Shown: piece by piece, positions 52,074 to 60,850 of the stretch
How positions within the stretch are numbered: the first letter of the stretch is position 1
Layout: each line of letters opens with the position of its first letter
Assembly (NCBI RefSeq): GCF_009733595.1
Contig: NZ_WOFH01000003.1
Location: forward strand, 723,633 to 787,632
DNA from: Actinomadura litoris
Lineage (GTDB): Bacteria; Actinomycetota; Actinomycetes; Streptosporangiales; Streptosporangiaceae
DNA: 64,000 nt
Direction: 5' to 3'
The notes under the pieces: generated by a model
Database searches by the model: none
The model's input: only the letters and a program-made list of their open reading frames with translations
What the model was told of the DNA's origin: nothing
Program-made: the position numbers and the translations under genes

Positions 52074-52743
52074 CTCCCCGCCCGAACCGCGCGGGCTCCT
52101 CATCTACGGCGCGGGCGGCTTCGGACGCGAGACCGCGCAGGCCGTCACCGCGCTGCCCGGCCGGCGGCTGCTCGGCTTCGTCGACGACGACCCGGACCGC
52201 GCCGGCGTCCTCGTGGACGGCGTCGCGATCCTCGGCGGCGCCAAGGCGGTCGAGGCGGCGCCGGACGCCCAGGTCGTCGTCTGCGTCGGCAGCCCCGCCG
52301 GCTACGACGGCCGCCGCCGCATCGTCGAGCGGCTCGGCCTGCCCCCGGCCCGGTACGCCACGCTGCTCCACCCGTCCGCGTGGGTGTCGCCGTCCTCGCG
52401 GATCGGGCCCGGGTCGGTCGTGCTCGCCCAGACCGTCCTCACCGCGTCCGCCCGCGTCGGGGCGCACGTCGCGATCATGCCGCACGTCACGGTCACCCAC
52501 GACGACGTCGTGGAGGATTACGCCACGATCGCCTCGGGCGTACGGCTCGGCGGCGGCGTGCGCGTGGGCGCGGGCGCCTACCTCGGCGCCGGGGCCCTGA
52601 TCCGGCAGGGCGTCGAGATCGGGCCCGGGGCCCTCGTCGGCATGGGCGCGGTCGTGCTGCGCGACGTGCCCCCCGGCGAGGTCTGGGTCGGCTCGCCCGC
52701 GCGCTACCTGCGTCCCGCACCGCACCGGAAGGAAGCCCCATGA
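52066..52743 (+). CDS. NeuD/PglD-type sugar O/N-acetyltransferase
   Basis: 225 residues, ATG overlapping the previous gene by 8 nt. The N-terminal Rossmann-like half (LLIYGAGGFGRETAQAV) binds the sugar nucleotide. The C-terminal half is a left-handed beta-helix of hexapeptides (IGPGSVVLAQTVLTASARVG), ending PGEVWVGSPARYLRP. PglD acetylates UDP-4-amino sugars made by a PglE-type aminotransferase, present here at 48242; the required 4,6-dehydratase is not in the window. Confidence 0.88.
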   Translation: MPDSPPEPRGLLIYGAGGFGRETAQAVTALPGRRLLGFVDDDPDRAGVLVDGVAILGGAKAVEAAPDAQVVVCVGSPAGYDGRRRIVERLGLPPARYATLLHPSAWVSPSSRIGPGSVVLAQTVLTASARVGAHVAIMPHVTVTHDDVVEDYATIASGVRLGGGVRVGAGAYLGAGALIRQGVEIGPGALVGMGAVVLRDVPPGEVWVGSPARYLRPAPHRKEAP

Positions 52744-53837
52744 CCGAGGTCCCCTTCGTCGATCTCGCCGCCGCGCACGCCGAGGTCGACCGGCAGGTCC
52801 GCGCGGGGTTCGACCGCGTCCTCGCCAAGTGCGCGTTCGTCCAGGGCCCCGACGTGGCCGCGTTCGAACGCGAGTACGCCCACTTCAACGGCGCCCAGCA
52901 TGCCGTCGGCCTCGCCAACGGCACCGACGCGCTGGAGCTGGCGCTGCGCGCGCTGTTCCACCTGCGCGGCACCGGCCCCGGCGCGGAGGTCGTGCTGCCC
53001 GCCAACACCTTCGTCGCGACCGCCGAGGCCGTCGTGCGCGCGGGCGCCCGGCCCGTCCTGGTGGACGCCGAGCCCGCCGACCTGCTCATGGACGCCGACC
53101 TCGCAGCCGCCGCCGTCACCCCGGCGACGGGCGCGATCGTCCCCGTCCACCTGTACGGGCGGCTCGCCCCGCTGGAGCGGCTGCTGCACCTCGGCCCGCC
53201 GGTGCTGGAGGACGCCGCGCAGTCGCAGGGCGCGGCCAGGGACGGGCGGCACCTCACCGGCGCGATCGCCGCGACCAGCTTCTACCCCGGCAAGAACCTC
53301 GGCGCCTACGGCGACGCGGGCGCGGTCGTCACCGGGTCGGCGGAGCTGGCGCGGACCGTGCGGCTGCTGCGCGACCACGGCAGCGAACGCAAGTACGAGC
53401 ACGAGATCGTCGGGTTCAACTCGCGGCTGGACACCCTCCAGGCCGTCGTGCTGCGCGCCAAGCTCCGCCGCCTGGAGGGCTGGAACGAGCAGCGCCGCGC
53501 CGCCGCCGCCCGCTACGCCGAACTGCTCGCCGGGATCCCCGGGGTCGTCCTGCCGCGCCCGGCGGGCGAGGAGCACGTCTGGCACCTGTACGTCGTCCGC
53601 GTCCCCCGGCGCGACGAGGTCGCCGCCCGGATGGGCGACCTCGGGATCCGGGTGGGGATCCACTACCCGGTCCCCGTCCATCTCCAGCCAGGGTTCGCCT
53701 ACCTCGGCCATGGGCCCGGCGACTTCCCGGTCGCCGAGGCCGCCGCCGGGCGGATCCTGTCGCTGCCGATGTTCCCGCAGATCACCGAGGAGCAGCAGCA
53801 GCGGGTGGCCGACGCCCTGCGAAAGGCCCTCGGATAG
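52740..53837 (+). CDS. DegT/DnrJ/EryC1 aminotransferase, WbpE/FdtB-like
   Basis: 365 residues, ATG overlapping the previous stop. PFVDLAAAH start, LANGTDALELALRALF for phosphate binding, EDAAQSQGA, and catalytic Lys185 in SFYPGKNLGAYGDAG. The GFNSRLDTLQAVVLRAKL region and overall pattern match 3-aminotransferases (WbpE, FdtB, QdtB). It would aminate the 3-keto product of the WbpB-like enzyme before acetylation by the WbpD-like enzyme at 39303. Confidence 0.88.
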   Translation: MTEVPFVDLAAAHAEVDRQVRAGFDRVLAKCAFVQGPDVAAFEREYAHFNGAQHAVGLANGTDALELALRALFHLRGTGPGAEVVLPANTFVATAEAVVRAGARPVLVDAEPADLLMDADLAAAAVTPATGAIVPVHLYGRLAPLERLLHLGPPVLEDAAQSQGAARDGRHLTGAIAATSFYPGKNLGAYGDAGAVVTGSAELARTVRLLRDHGSERKYEHEIVGFNSRLDTLQAVVLRAKLRRLEGWNEQRRAAAARYAELLAGIPGVVLPRPAGEEHVWHLYVVRVPRRDEVAARMGDLGIRVGIHYPVPVHLQPGFAYLGHGPGDFPVAEAAAGRILSLPMFPQITEEQQQRVADALRKALG

Positions 53838-53859
53838 TTCTTCGCTAGGGAGGAACCGC

Positions 53860-54822
53860 ATGCGCAAGCTCGTGCCCGCGATCACGGTCGCGGCGCTGTG
53901 CCTGGCCGGCTGCTCGGACGGGGAGGAGGGCGCGAAGGCGAGCGCCACCGCCCCCGTCCCCCCGCCGGTGTCCCAGCCCGCCGCGCCCACCGGCCCGACC
54001 GTGTCGGTGCCGCCGCTGGAGTTGAAGTCGCCCGCGCCCGCCGGGGGCGAGGGCTCCCGCATCACCTGGCCCGACCTGAAGACGGTCGGGGTGCCGCGCG
54101 GGCGGCGGCTCAGACCGAGCGGGCCCATCACGATCCGCAAGCGCGGGGCGGTCATCGACGGGCTGCTCGTCCGGACGGAGATCAACGTCGCCGCCAGCGA
54201 CGTCACGATCCGCAACACCCACCTGGTCGGCGCCGGGCAGTGGGGCATCATCCAGCGCAAGGGCGCGAGCGGGCTGCGGGTGGAGAACTCCGAGATCAAC
54301 GGCGACGGCCGCACGAAGGTGCAGTACGGCATCCTCAACCAGGGCGGGATGGTGACCGTCCGCAGAAGCTACGTCCACACGGTCGCCAACGGCATCAACA
54401 CCGACCACGGGCTCATCGAGGACTGCCTGATCCAGAAGCTCAAGGAGTTCCCCGGCGACCACGTCACCGGCGTGCAGTCCAACTCCGGGCCGGCTCCCGG
54501 GCTGTCGCTCGTCGTCCGGCACAACGTGGTGCTCAACCCCGTCTCGCAGACCTCCGCGATCTCGATCTACCAGGACTTCGGCCGCGCGCACGACGTCACG
54601 ATCGACGGGAACCTGCTCTCCGGCGGCGGCTACGCGCTCTACGGCGGGAAGGGGCGGTTCGGCCGCACGTCCAACATCAGGGTCGTCCGGAACGTGTTCA
54701 GCCGGAAGATGTTCCGCAAGGGCGGCTTCTTCGGCCCGGTCACCTCGTTCGAGCCGCGCGGCCCCGGCAACGTCTGGAAGGGCAACGTGTGGGCGGAGAC
54801 GGGCAAGGCCGTCCTGCCGTGA
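53860..54822 (+). CDS. Lipoprotein with right-handed parallel beta-helix
   Basis: 320 residues, ATG after AGGGAGGAA. Lipoprotein signal ends LAGC with Cys about 19, followed by a Pro/Ala/Thr linker to residue 70. The rest (GLLVRTEINVAASDVTIRN, then GIINTDHG-like turns) is a parallel beta-helix as in pectate-lyase-like and glycan-modifying enzymes. It probably acts on the polysaccharide outside the cell, as lyase, epimerase or binding protein. Last gene of the plus-strand operon. Confidence 0.8.
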   Translation: MRKLVPAITVAALCLAGCSDGEEGAKASATAPVPPPVSQPAAPTGPTVSVPPLELKSPAPAGGEGSRITWPDLKTVGVPRGRRLRPSGPITIRKRGAVIDGLLVRTEINVAASDVTIRNTHLVGAGQWGIIQRKGASGLRVENSEINGDGRTKVQYGILNQGGMVTVRRSYVHTVANGINTDHGLIEDCLIQKLKEFPGDHVTGVQSNSGPAPGLSLVVRHNVVLNPVSQTSAISIYQDFGRAHDVTIDGNLLSGGGYALYGGKGRFGRTSNIRVVRNVFSRKMFRKGGFFGPVTSFEPRGPGNVWKGNVWAETGKAVLP

Positions 54823-54838
54823 GCCCCCGCCGTGAGGT

Positions 54839-56155
54839 TCAGTCCTCGCGGGACAGGCGCCACAGAGCGCCGCAGCAGCCGAGCGTCAGGAACATCAGCG
54901 TCGCCACCATCGGGAAGCTGAACGCGTCGAACGTCCCGAACGACAGCAGGGCCACCGCCATCGACGCGGCGTAGCACTGCGCCAGGTGGGCGGTCTCGCG
55001 GTCCCCGCGCGCGAGGAGGGCGCGGCGCGCCGACCGGGCGAGGAACCAGCCCGACAGGATGACGGTGAGCAGCACCAGGACCCCGACCAGGCCGGTCTCC
55101 ACCAGCGACAGCAGGTACTGGTTGTCCAGGATCCGGTACGTCTGCGGCAGGTAGGTGCCGAAGCCCTGCCCGAACCACGGCCGGTGCGCGACCGACTCCC
55201 CGATCACGACGTAGTCGTTGGTGCGGGTGACCGTGCTGGAGTCGGAGCCGATGTCGGAGACCAGCCCGGTCAGCGTGCCGATCAGCCCCGGCACCAGCGC
55301 GCGCAGCGCGACCATGAACACGCCCAGCACGAGCACCGCCGTGACCCGCCACACCACGGGCCAGATCGGCAGCACGACCAGGCACACCACCGCCAACCCG
55401 AGGACGGCCGACCGCGACACCGTCATCGGCAGCACCAGCAGGATGATCGCGACCAGGAACCAGCGCCGCCCGCGCCGCCCCTCCCCGGCGTAGACGGCGC
55501 CGTGCAGCGCGAGCGGCAGCAGCATCGCCATCACCACGCCGAACTCGATCGGGTGGGTCGCGGTCGCCATCGGCCGGTTGAACTCGTCGCGGCTCAGCAG
55601 CGAGGTGTAGTTCGTGCTCGTCGTCAGGCCCGGGAACGCCAGGTGCCCGGCGAGGTCGAAGCCGGTGAAGAACTGGAGGCAGCCGACGACCGCGATGGCG
55701 CCGCCGCCCGCCACGAGCCGCCGCCGCACGGCCTCCAGCCGGTCCAGGCGCTCGACGCCGTCGGCGGCCAGCAGCGCGATCCCCGCCCATCCGGCGGTGA
55801 GGATCAGCCCCCGGTCGGCGGCGTTGCCCTCCAGGCCCGGCAGCGTCCGCTGCATCGCCGCCGCGTACGAGCCGAGCATCGCGCAGACGAACAGGACCAT
55901 GACCGTGCGGACGGGCTGGCGGCCCTGGACCGGCGACGTCCGCCCGGCGATCATCGAGCTGAGGTACCAGAACAGGCACAGCACGGCCATGATCCCGGCG
56001 GGGGTGCCCGCCGCGCCGAGCGGCCCCACGACGAACCGCGCGGGCACGACCGTGAGCACGAACACGAACACGCTGAGCACGGTGACGACGTCCACCCGGC
56101 CGAGCGGGGGACGTGTCGCGACCGGCCGGTCGTCGGGTGCCGTGAGCAGGGCCAT
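54839..56155 (-). CDS. Wzy-type O-antigen polymerase/ligase-like membrane protein
   Basis: 438 residues, about 11-12 helices. A large extracytoplasmic loop has DSSTVTRTNDYVVIGESV and WFGQGFGTYLPQ, the Wzy_C signature; Arg residues near it are typical for binding the growing glycan. It should polymerise repeat units or ligate the chain to an acceptor. The ATG at 56155 lies 7 nt after the Wzz-like gene stop with no ribosome site, implying coupling. Confidence 0.88.
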   Translation of the reverse strand: MALLTAPDDRPVATRPPLGRVDVVTVLSVFVFVLTVVPARFVVGPLGAAGTPAGIMAVLCLFWYLSSMIAGRTSPVQGRQPVRTVMVLFVCAMLGSYAAAMQRTLPGLEGNAADRGLILTAGWAGIALLAADGVERLDRLEAVRRRLVAGGGAIAVVGCLQFFTGFDLAGHLAFPGLTTSTNYTSLLSRDEFNRPMATATHPIEFGVVMAMLLPLALHGAVYAGEGRRGRRWFLVAIILLVLPMTVSRSAVLGLAVVCLVVLPIWPVVWRVTAVLVLGVFMVALRALVPGLIGTLTGLVSDIGSDSSTVTRTNDYVVIGESVAHRPWFGQGFGTYLPQTYRILDNQYLLSLVETGLVGVLVLLTVILSGWFLARSARRALLARGDRETAHLAQCYAASMAVALLSFGTFDAFSFPMVATLMFLTLGCCGALWRLSRED

Positions 56156-56162
56156 CGGCGGG

Positions 56163-57161
56163 CTAGGCGTCCGGCTCGGACATCTCGGCGGGCTCGGACC
56201 CCCACTGCGGCCGGGTCCCGTTGGTGCGCGGGGCCTGCGAGTCGAGCAGGCCGTAGGTGTCGGGCGTGTCGGACGCCCTGGACCTGGGCTTGCCCCTGGC
56301 CTCCGCGGCCCCCGGCGCGTCCGGCGCGGGCTCCTCCGGGCCTGCCGTGTCCGAGGTGTCCGGGGCGTCCGACGTGTCCGCCCGGCTCACCGTCCCCATC
56401 CGCCGGGGCAGGGCGCCGCGCCGCGCCGGAGGCGGCGCGGCCTCGCGGGTGCTGGGCTTGGGCGTCTCCAGCCGGTGCGGCCCGGCCGAGGCCGCCGTGT
56501 TCGGCGGTTCGGTGCGGTCGGGGGGAGGCGCTCCGGCCCGTCCGCCCTCGCGGCCCCGGCGGCGGCGCTCGGACAGCACCTCGGCGAACAGCGGCACCGC
56601 CACGGTGACCGCCAGCCCGAGGAACAGCGTCATCACGACCAGGCGGATCTTGTCGGTGGACACCCGCGTCGCCTGCGGGGTCGCGCTGATGACGTTCATC
56701 CTGATCTGCGCGTGCGGCGCCACGCTCTCCTGCGCCTGGAGCCTGGCCAGCCGCTCGGGCACGACGGCGAGCAGCGCGTCGAGCGTCGCCTTGGTGCCGG
56801 CGGCGTCGGAGCCGCTCGCCTCGATGGCCAGAACCGGTCCGGTCGAGTCGGGCGCGACCCCGACCACGTAGCCGGCGGTCCCGCCCTTCGCCCGGATCGC
56901 GGCGGCCGTCCGCGGGTCCATCATCTCCCGGCCGACGACCTCCGCGGTGACCGTCAGCGAGCTGTCGAAGACCAGCCACGGGTTGCCGCCCGCCTGCTTG
57001 GCCTGGACGGGCGAGGAGAGCAGTACCGCGGTGGCCTTCGCCTCGTACTTCCACGGCGTGACCAGGGCGATCGCGCCCGAGCCCGCCAGCGCCGCGAGGA
57101 GCAGCGGCACCGTCAGCCACCATCTCCGCAGCAGGGTCCCCACCCAGTCGAGCAGATCCAC
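56163..57161 (-). CDS. Wzz-type chain-length/co-polymerase protein with low-complexity tail
   Basis: 332 residues from GTG 57161 (GAGGGGAGACCG upstream). MDLLDWVGTLLRRWW opens a Wzz domain with helix 1 (about 15-36) and helix 2 (about 190-212, LVVMTLFLGLAVTVAVPLF). No fused kinase. After helix 2, about 110 residues are rich in Pro, Ser, Thr and Asp (SRADTSDAPDTSDTAGPEE), a probable disordered cytoplasmic tail. It would set chain length together with the coupled Wzy-like protein. Confidence 0.85.
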   Translation of the reverse strand: MDLLDWVGTLLRRWWLTVPLLLAALAGSGAIALVTPWKYEAKATAVLLSSPVQAKQAGGNPWLVFDSSLTVTAEVVGREMMDPRTAAAIRAKGGTAGYVVGVAPDSTGPVLAIEASGSDAAGTKATLDALLAVVPERLARLQAQESVAPHAQIRMNVISATPQATRVSTDKIRLVVMTLFLGLAVTVAVPLFAEVLSERRRRGREGGRAGAPPPDRTEPPNTAASAGPHRLETPKPSTREAAPPPARRGALPRRMGTVSRADTSDAPDTSDTAGPEEPAPDAPGAAEARGKPRSRASDTPDTYGLLDSQAPRTNGTRPQWGSEPAEMSEPDA

Positions 57162-57330
57162 CGGTCTCCCCTCACGCGCCCGTCGTCCCTGTGACGGCCG
57201 TGCCCGGCCGTGCCCCTCCGCCGCCGTCATGGTCATCCGGCCGGTACCTCGTGGCCACACCCGGCGAGCACGCCCGTCCAGCGCCTCTCCCATGCCACGA
57301 TGTCACGCAATCGTGGGACTGGAGCGGTTT

Positions 57331-57993
57331 GTGGCGATACGAGATTTCGTGGTCGCGCTGCGGCGCAACCCGCTGGTGACGATCCTCGCCGTGGTCTTGA
57401 CGGCGCTGGCCGTCGTGCGCGTGGAACTGGCCGCGCCGCGCTACGAGGCGCGCACGGTCGTCACGTTCCTGACGCCGCCCTCGTCGTTCCCCCGCAACGT
57501 CTACGCGAGCTTCACGCCCGCGCTCGTCACGATGGCGGAGGTCTCGTCCCGCTGGCTCGACTCGGCGGACGGGCGGCGCGCCGTCCGCGCGGCGGGCGGC
57601 CGCGGCGGGTTCGAGGTCGCGCTCGCCAACCGGGGCAACCAGGAGCAGCCCATCCACGACCAGCCCTACCTCGTCCTGACCGTGAGCGCGGGCAGCGCGG
57701 AGGGCGCGCGGGGGACGCTGCTGAAGCTGCTCGGCGTGCTGAACGACCGGGTCCGCTCGGTGCAGGCGTCCCAGGGCGCGCGGCCCGGCTCGTTCATCAC
57801 CTGGCGGGTCGCGGCGGGCAGCGACCGGGCCGTGCCGGCGACCGGCCGGCCCTCCCGCGCGTTCCTCGCGATCGCGCTGATCGGGGGGATCGGCGGGACG
57901 TGCGCCGCGGTCACGGCCGACCGCCGCCGGAGGCGGAGGACGAGCGCGCCGAGCGCGACGACCGGCCCCGCCCGGGCGTCCGCTTCCGCGTGA
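57331..57993 (+). CDS. Second, short Wzz-like membrane protein
   Basis: 220 residues, GTG with GGAG at 8 nt. Helix 1 is about 15-35 (VTILAVVLTALAVVRVELAA), then a periplasmic-type domain (APRYEARTVVTFLTPPSSFP), helix 2 is about 173-193 and a basic tail follows. Same topology as the protein at 56163, from which it diverges with a 169-nt gap. Small Wzz-like pairs usually act as chain-length regulators. The 3' end overlaps the convergent WecG/TagA-type gene by 83 bp. Confidence 0.78.
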   Translation: MAIRDFVVALRRNPLVTILAVVLTALAVVRVELAAPRYEARTVVTFLTPPSSFPRNVYASFTPALVTMAEVSSRWLDSADGRRAVRAAGGRGGFEVALANRGNQEQPIHDQPYLVLTVSAGSAEGARGTLLKLLGVLNDRVRSVQASQGARPGSFITWRVAAGSDRAVPATGRPSRAFLAIALIGGIGGTCAAVTADRRRRRRTSAPSATTGPARASASA

Positions 57994-58747
57994 CCTCCAG
58001 GGCCACCTCCCGCGCCACCAGGACGACGAACGCGAAGTTCGTGGTGAAGTAGCGGGGCCCGAGCCGCATCGGCTCCTGGATGCAGCGGTAGAGCCACTCC
58101 AGCCCGCGCCGCTGCCACCACTCCGGCGCGCGGCGCACCTCCCCGGCGAGGACGTCGAACGTCCCGCCGACGCCGTGCACGACCTGCGCGCCGGTCCGCG
58201 CCGACCAGTCCTGGACGAACAGCTCCTTCATCGGCGAGGAGACGCCGATGAACAGCAGGTCGGCCTCCGCCGCGCGGATCTCGTCGGCGACGCCGGGGGC
58301 CTCGGCGGTGGAGAAGTAGCCGTGCCGCGTCCCGGCCACGACGAGGCCGGGGAAGCGGCGGCGGACCTCGGCGACCGTCCGGTCCAGGACCTCCTGCCGG
58401 GCGCCGAGGAAGAACACGCGGTGGCCGCGCCGCTCCGCCTCGGGCAGCAGCGTCAGCATCAGGTCGATGCCCGCGACCCGCTCCGGCAGGGGCCTGCGCA
58501 GCAGCGCGGAGGCCCACACGACCGACTGCCCGTCGGCGAGGACGAGGTCGCAGCCGAGCACGGCGCGGCTCAGCCGGGGGTCCTTGCGCAGCCGTACGAT
58601 CTTCGCCGCGTTCAGCACGCCGATCGTGATCGGCGACCGTTCCTCGACCGCCTTGACGCAGCGCGCGACGGTCTCGTCGATGGTCAGCGGGTCCAGGTGG
58701 ACGCCGAGGAAACGCCGCCGGTCCGGCTCGGAACGCTGCGCCTTCAT
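57911..58747 (-). CDS. WecG/TagA/CpsF family glycosyltransferase
   Basis: 278 residues, ATG after GGGAGTG. Family motifs: NAAKIVRLRKD, CDLVLADGQSVVWAS and LFIGVSSPMKELFVQDW. These enzymes transfer ManNAc or ManNAc-uronate type sugars to the lipid-linked acceptor. That fits the WecB-type 2-epimerase at the right edge, which would supply the manno-configured donor. It starts 2 nt after the stop of the gene upstream. Confidence 0.92.
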   Translation of the reverse strand: MKAQRSEPDRRRFLGVHLDPLTIDETVARCVKAVEERSPITIGVLNAAKIVRLRKDPRLSRAVLGCDLVLADGQSVVWASALLRRPLPERVAGIDLMLTLLPEAERRGHRVFFLGARQEVLDRTVAEVRRRFPGLVVAGTRHGYFSTAEAPGVADEIRAAEADLLFIGVSSPMKELFVQDWSARTGAQVVHGVGGTFDVLAGEVRRAPEWWQRRGLEWLYRCIQEPMRLGPRYFTTNFAFVVLVAREVALEVTRKRTPGRGRSSRSARSSSASGGGRP

Positions 58748-58749
58748 CG

Positions 58750-59964
58750 TCACTCCCGTGCGGTGGGGGAGAGCCAGGTGTGCAGAAGCCACCCGAGCTC
58801 GTAGGGACGGCACTCCCGGTCGATCGCGACCGGGGGGAACCTTCGGTCAAGGGAGCGGAACCGCAGGCCGGGGCGCAGCCTCGTGGACGCCGCGCGCACA
58901 CCCCGGACGACCTTGCGGGGGTCGTCCCTGGCGACCTTGCGCCAGGTCATGACGGGTTCGCCGGGCTCGCCGCCCGGCAGCAGCGACGCGCCGGTCTCGG
59001 CCGGCGCGGTCAGCCACCGCACGCCCCTGGCGATCGCCGCGAGCCGCCCGTCCCCGCCCGCGTCGGCGAGGTCGAGCAGCGCCATCGGCGCCATCGCGTG
59101 CTGGTGGACGCTGTAGACGGGGTAGCCCTCGACGACCCCGCCGGTGCGGGCGTCGTAGTGCCACCACCACTGGCCCGCCGCGCCCTGCGCCGCGCAGATG
59201 CGGCCCGCCACCCGGTCGGCGGCGGCCACCGACCGGTCGTCGCCGATCCGGGCCAGCGCCTGGACGGGGTAGACCTGGTCGGCGAAGCAGCCGACGTGGG
59301 CGCGGTAGCGCGGGACGAGGCCCGTGCCGCCCACCTCGTGCGCGAACAGGGGGCGCCCGTCCAGCCCGGCGAGCAGCCGGTCGCGGGCGCGTTCGAGGTG
59401 GCCCTCGGTACCGGACGCGGTGCCGGACGCGGCGCCCGCGTCGCGCGCGGCCGCCAGCGCCGAGGCGACCCACGCCGCGTCCACGGTGAAGACCGGCCGC
59501 TCTCCCGGCCGCTCTCCCGGCGGGTCGGCGGCGGCGAGCCGGGCGAGCGCGGGCTCCAGCGCGCCGTGGCCGGTCTCGGCCGCCGCCCAGCAGATCAGCG
59601 CGATGTCGCCGAGCGAGGTGATCTCCCCGGGCCCGGTGTCGCCCAGCCGGGCGACGAGCGCGCCGACCACCTCGGCGACCGAGTCGCCGCCGAGCGCCGC
59701 GCGCTGGTCGTCCTCGGGCAGGAACGCCGCGCCGAGCGCGACGATGGCCGCGTACCGGACGCTCGTCCCCGCCGGGCGCGCCGGGTCGCCGCGCATCGTG
59801 AAGACGAACCCGCCGTCCTCGCTGGTGCGCATCCTCGGCAGGCCCCGGAGGGCGCGCCGCAGCAGCTCGGCGACCACGTCGCGGGCGGCCGGATCGGTCT
59901 CGGCGAGGCGCCGCAGCCGGGGCCCGTCGGTGCGGGCCAGGGAGCCGCCCCCGGTCACGCTCAC
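58750..59964 (-). CDS. Hypothetical protein, probable alpha-toroid fold
   Basis: 404 residues, GTG in a 4-nt overlap with the methyltransferase stop. Helical throughout with spaced aromatic motifs (QWWWHYDARTGGVVEGYPVYS, HQHAMAPMALLDLADAG) reminiscent of alpha/alpha-barrel carbohydrate enzymes. I cannot name a family. No signal peptide. Its place between the methyltransferase and WecG-type genes points to a role in polysaccharide synthesis or modification. Confidence 0.65.
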   Translation of the reverse strand: MSVTGGGSLARTDGPRLRRLAETDPAARDVVAELLRRALRGLPRMRTSEDGGFVFTMRGDPARPAGTSVRYAAIVALGAAFLPEDDQRAALGGDSVAEVVGALVARLGDTGPGEITSLGDIALICWAAAETGHGALEPALARLAAADPPGERPGERPVFTVDAAWVASALAAARDAGAASGTASGTEGHLERARDRLLAGLDGRPLFAHEVGGTGLVPRYRAHVGCFADQVYPVQALARIGDDRSVAAADRVAGRICAAQGAAGQWWWHYDARTGGVVEGYPVYSVHQHAMAPMALLDLADAGGDGRLAAIARGVRWLTAPAETGASLLPGGEPGEPVMTWRKVARDDPRKVVRGVRAASTRLRPGLRFRSLDRRFPPVAIDRECRPYELGWLLHTWLSPTARE

Positions 59965-60686
59965 GAGCGCTTCACCGCGACGAGCGACTTGGTCAGCCCG
60001 GCGACCCGCTCGGACAGCACCACCGAGTGCGGGAAGTAGGCGCGCATCTCGGTGCGGCTGAGCAGCTCCACGTCCAGCACGGCGCGCAGCGCCGCCGCCC
60101 GGTCGGCGGGCGGCGTGTGCACCAGCGGCCAGTGCCGGGCCACGGTCGCCCGCGCGGCGGCGGGCAGGAACTGCATGCCCGGGCACACCCAGTGCGGCTC
60201 GACCGGGAAGTACCGGTAGGGCGTCTGGATCCAGTGCCGGTCGGCCAGCCGGTGCACCGCGTCGGCGAACATGCGGCGCCGGGCGTGCCCGCCGACGTGC
60301 TCGACCACCGAGTTCGAGATGACCAGGTCGTAGTCGCCCGCGAGGATCTCGGCGGGCAGCTCGCAGGCGTCGGCGTGGTCGGAGCGCAGCCAGGAGGGCA
60401 GGTCCTCCGGCGGCTTCTCCAGGTTGACGATGTGCACCGACGCGGGCCGCACGGGCGCGCGTCGCCACGCCTCCGCCGTGCCGCCGAGGTCGATGACCGC
60501 CATCGCCTCTAGCCCGGGAAAAGTCGCGCGCAGCCAGTCCCACCGGCGCGCCCGAAACCGCGCGCCGACAGAACCGGGCGCGTCCACGAATTGGTTGCGG
60601 AAAGCGTGCAGCCGACTCAACAGTTCACCCCGTCCAATGTCGCGCTCATTATTGGTCGGAGTAGCGCTTGGAAAGCCAGGGTTCAC
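59961..60686 (-). CDS. SAM-dependent methyltransferase
   Basis: 241 residues, GTG 60686 with no clear ribosome site (start uncertain). Class I fold: VIDLGGTAEAW (motif I, atypical), VNLEKPPEDL (acidic end of strand 2) and DLVISNSVVEHVG (motif IV region). The mid-part WIQTPYRYFPVEPHWVCP resembles sugar- or lipid-linked methyltransferases in glycan clusters. Probably methylates a glycan sugar or its terminus. Confidence 0.75.
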   Translation of the reverse strand: MNPGFPSATPTNNERDIGRGELLSRLHAFRNQFVDAPGSVGARFRARRWDWLRATFPGLEAMAVIDLGGTAEAWRRAPVRPASVHIVNLEKPPEDLPSWLRSDHADACELPAEILAGDYDLVISNSVVEHVGGHARRRMFADAVHRLADRHWIQTPYRYFPVEPHWVCPGMQFLPAAARATVARHWPLVHTPPADRAAALRAVLDVELLSRTEMRAYFPHSVVLSERVAGLTKSLVAVKRS

Positions 60687-60850
60687 GGTGGCCGACTTTG
60701 GACAAGGGGGGCCGGTAAACTTCCCGGGGGGTCACGGAGACGCGGGTCTTGATAACGCGGTGGGTCGGTGCCCGCGCTGCGCTGGTCCGGTCCAGCGAAC
60801 GCGGGGCGGGGTGCTGCCGGGGCCATCGCCCCCGAAATTCGGACGGGTAT

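Noticed and set aside
58900..58940. Further copy of the GGGGG-TCGTCCC palindrome core
   Set aside because: Only a few bases match and they encode a normal part of the alpha-toroid-like protein; no 45-nt unit is present.
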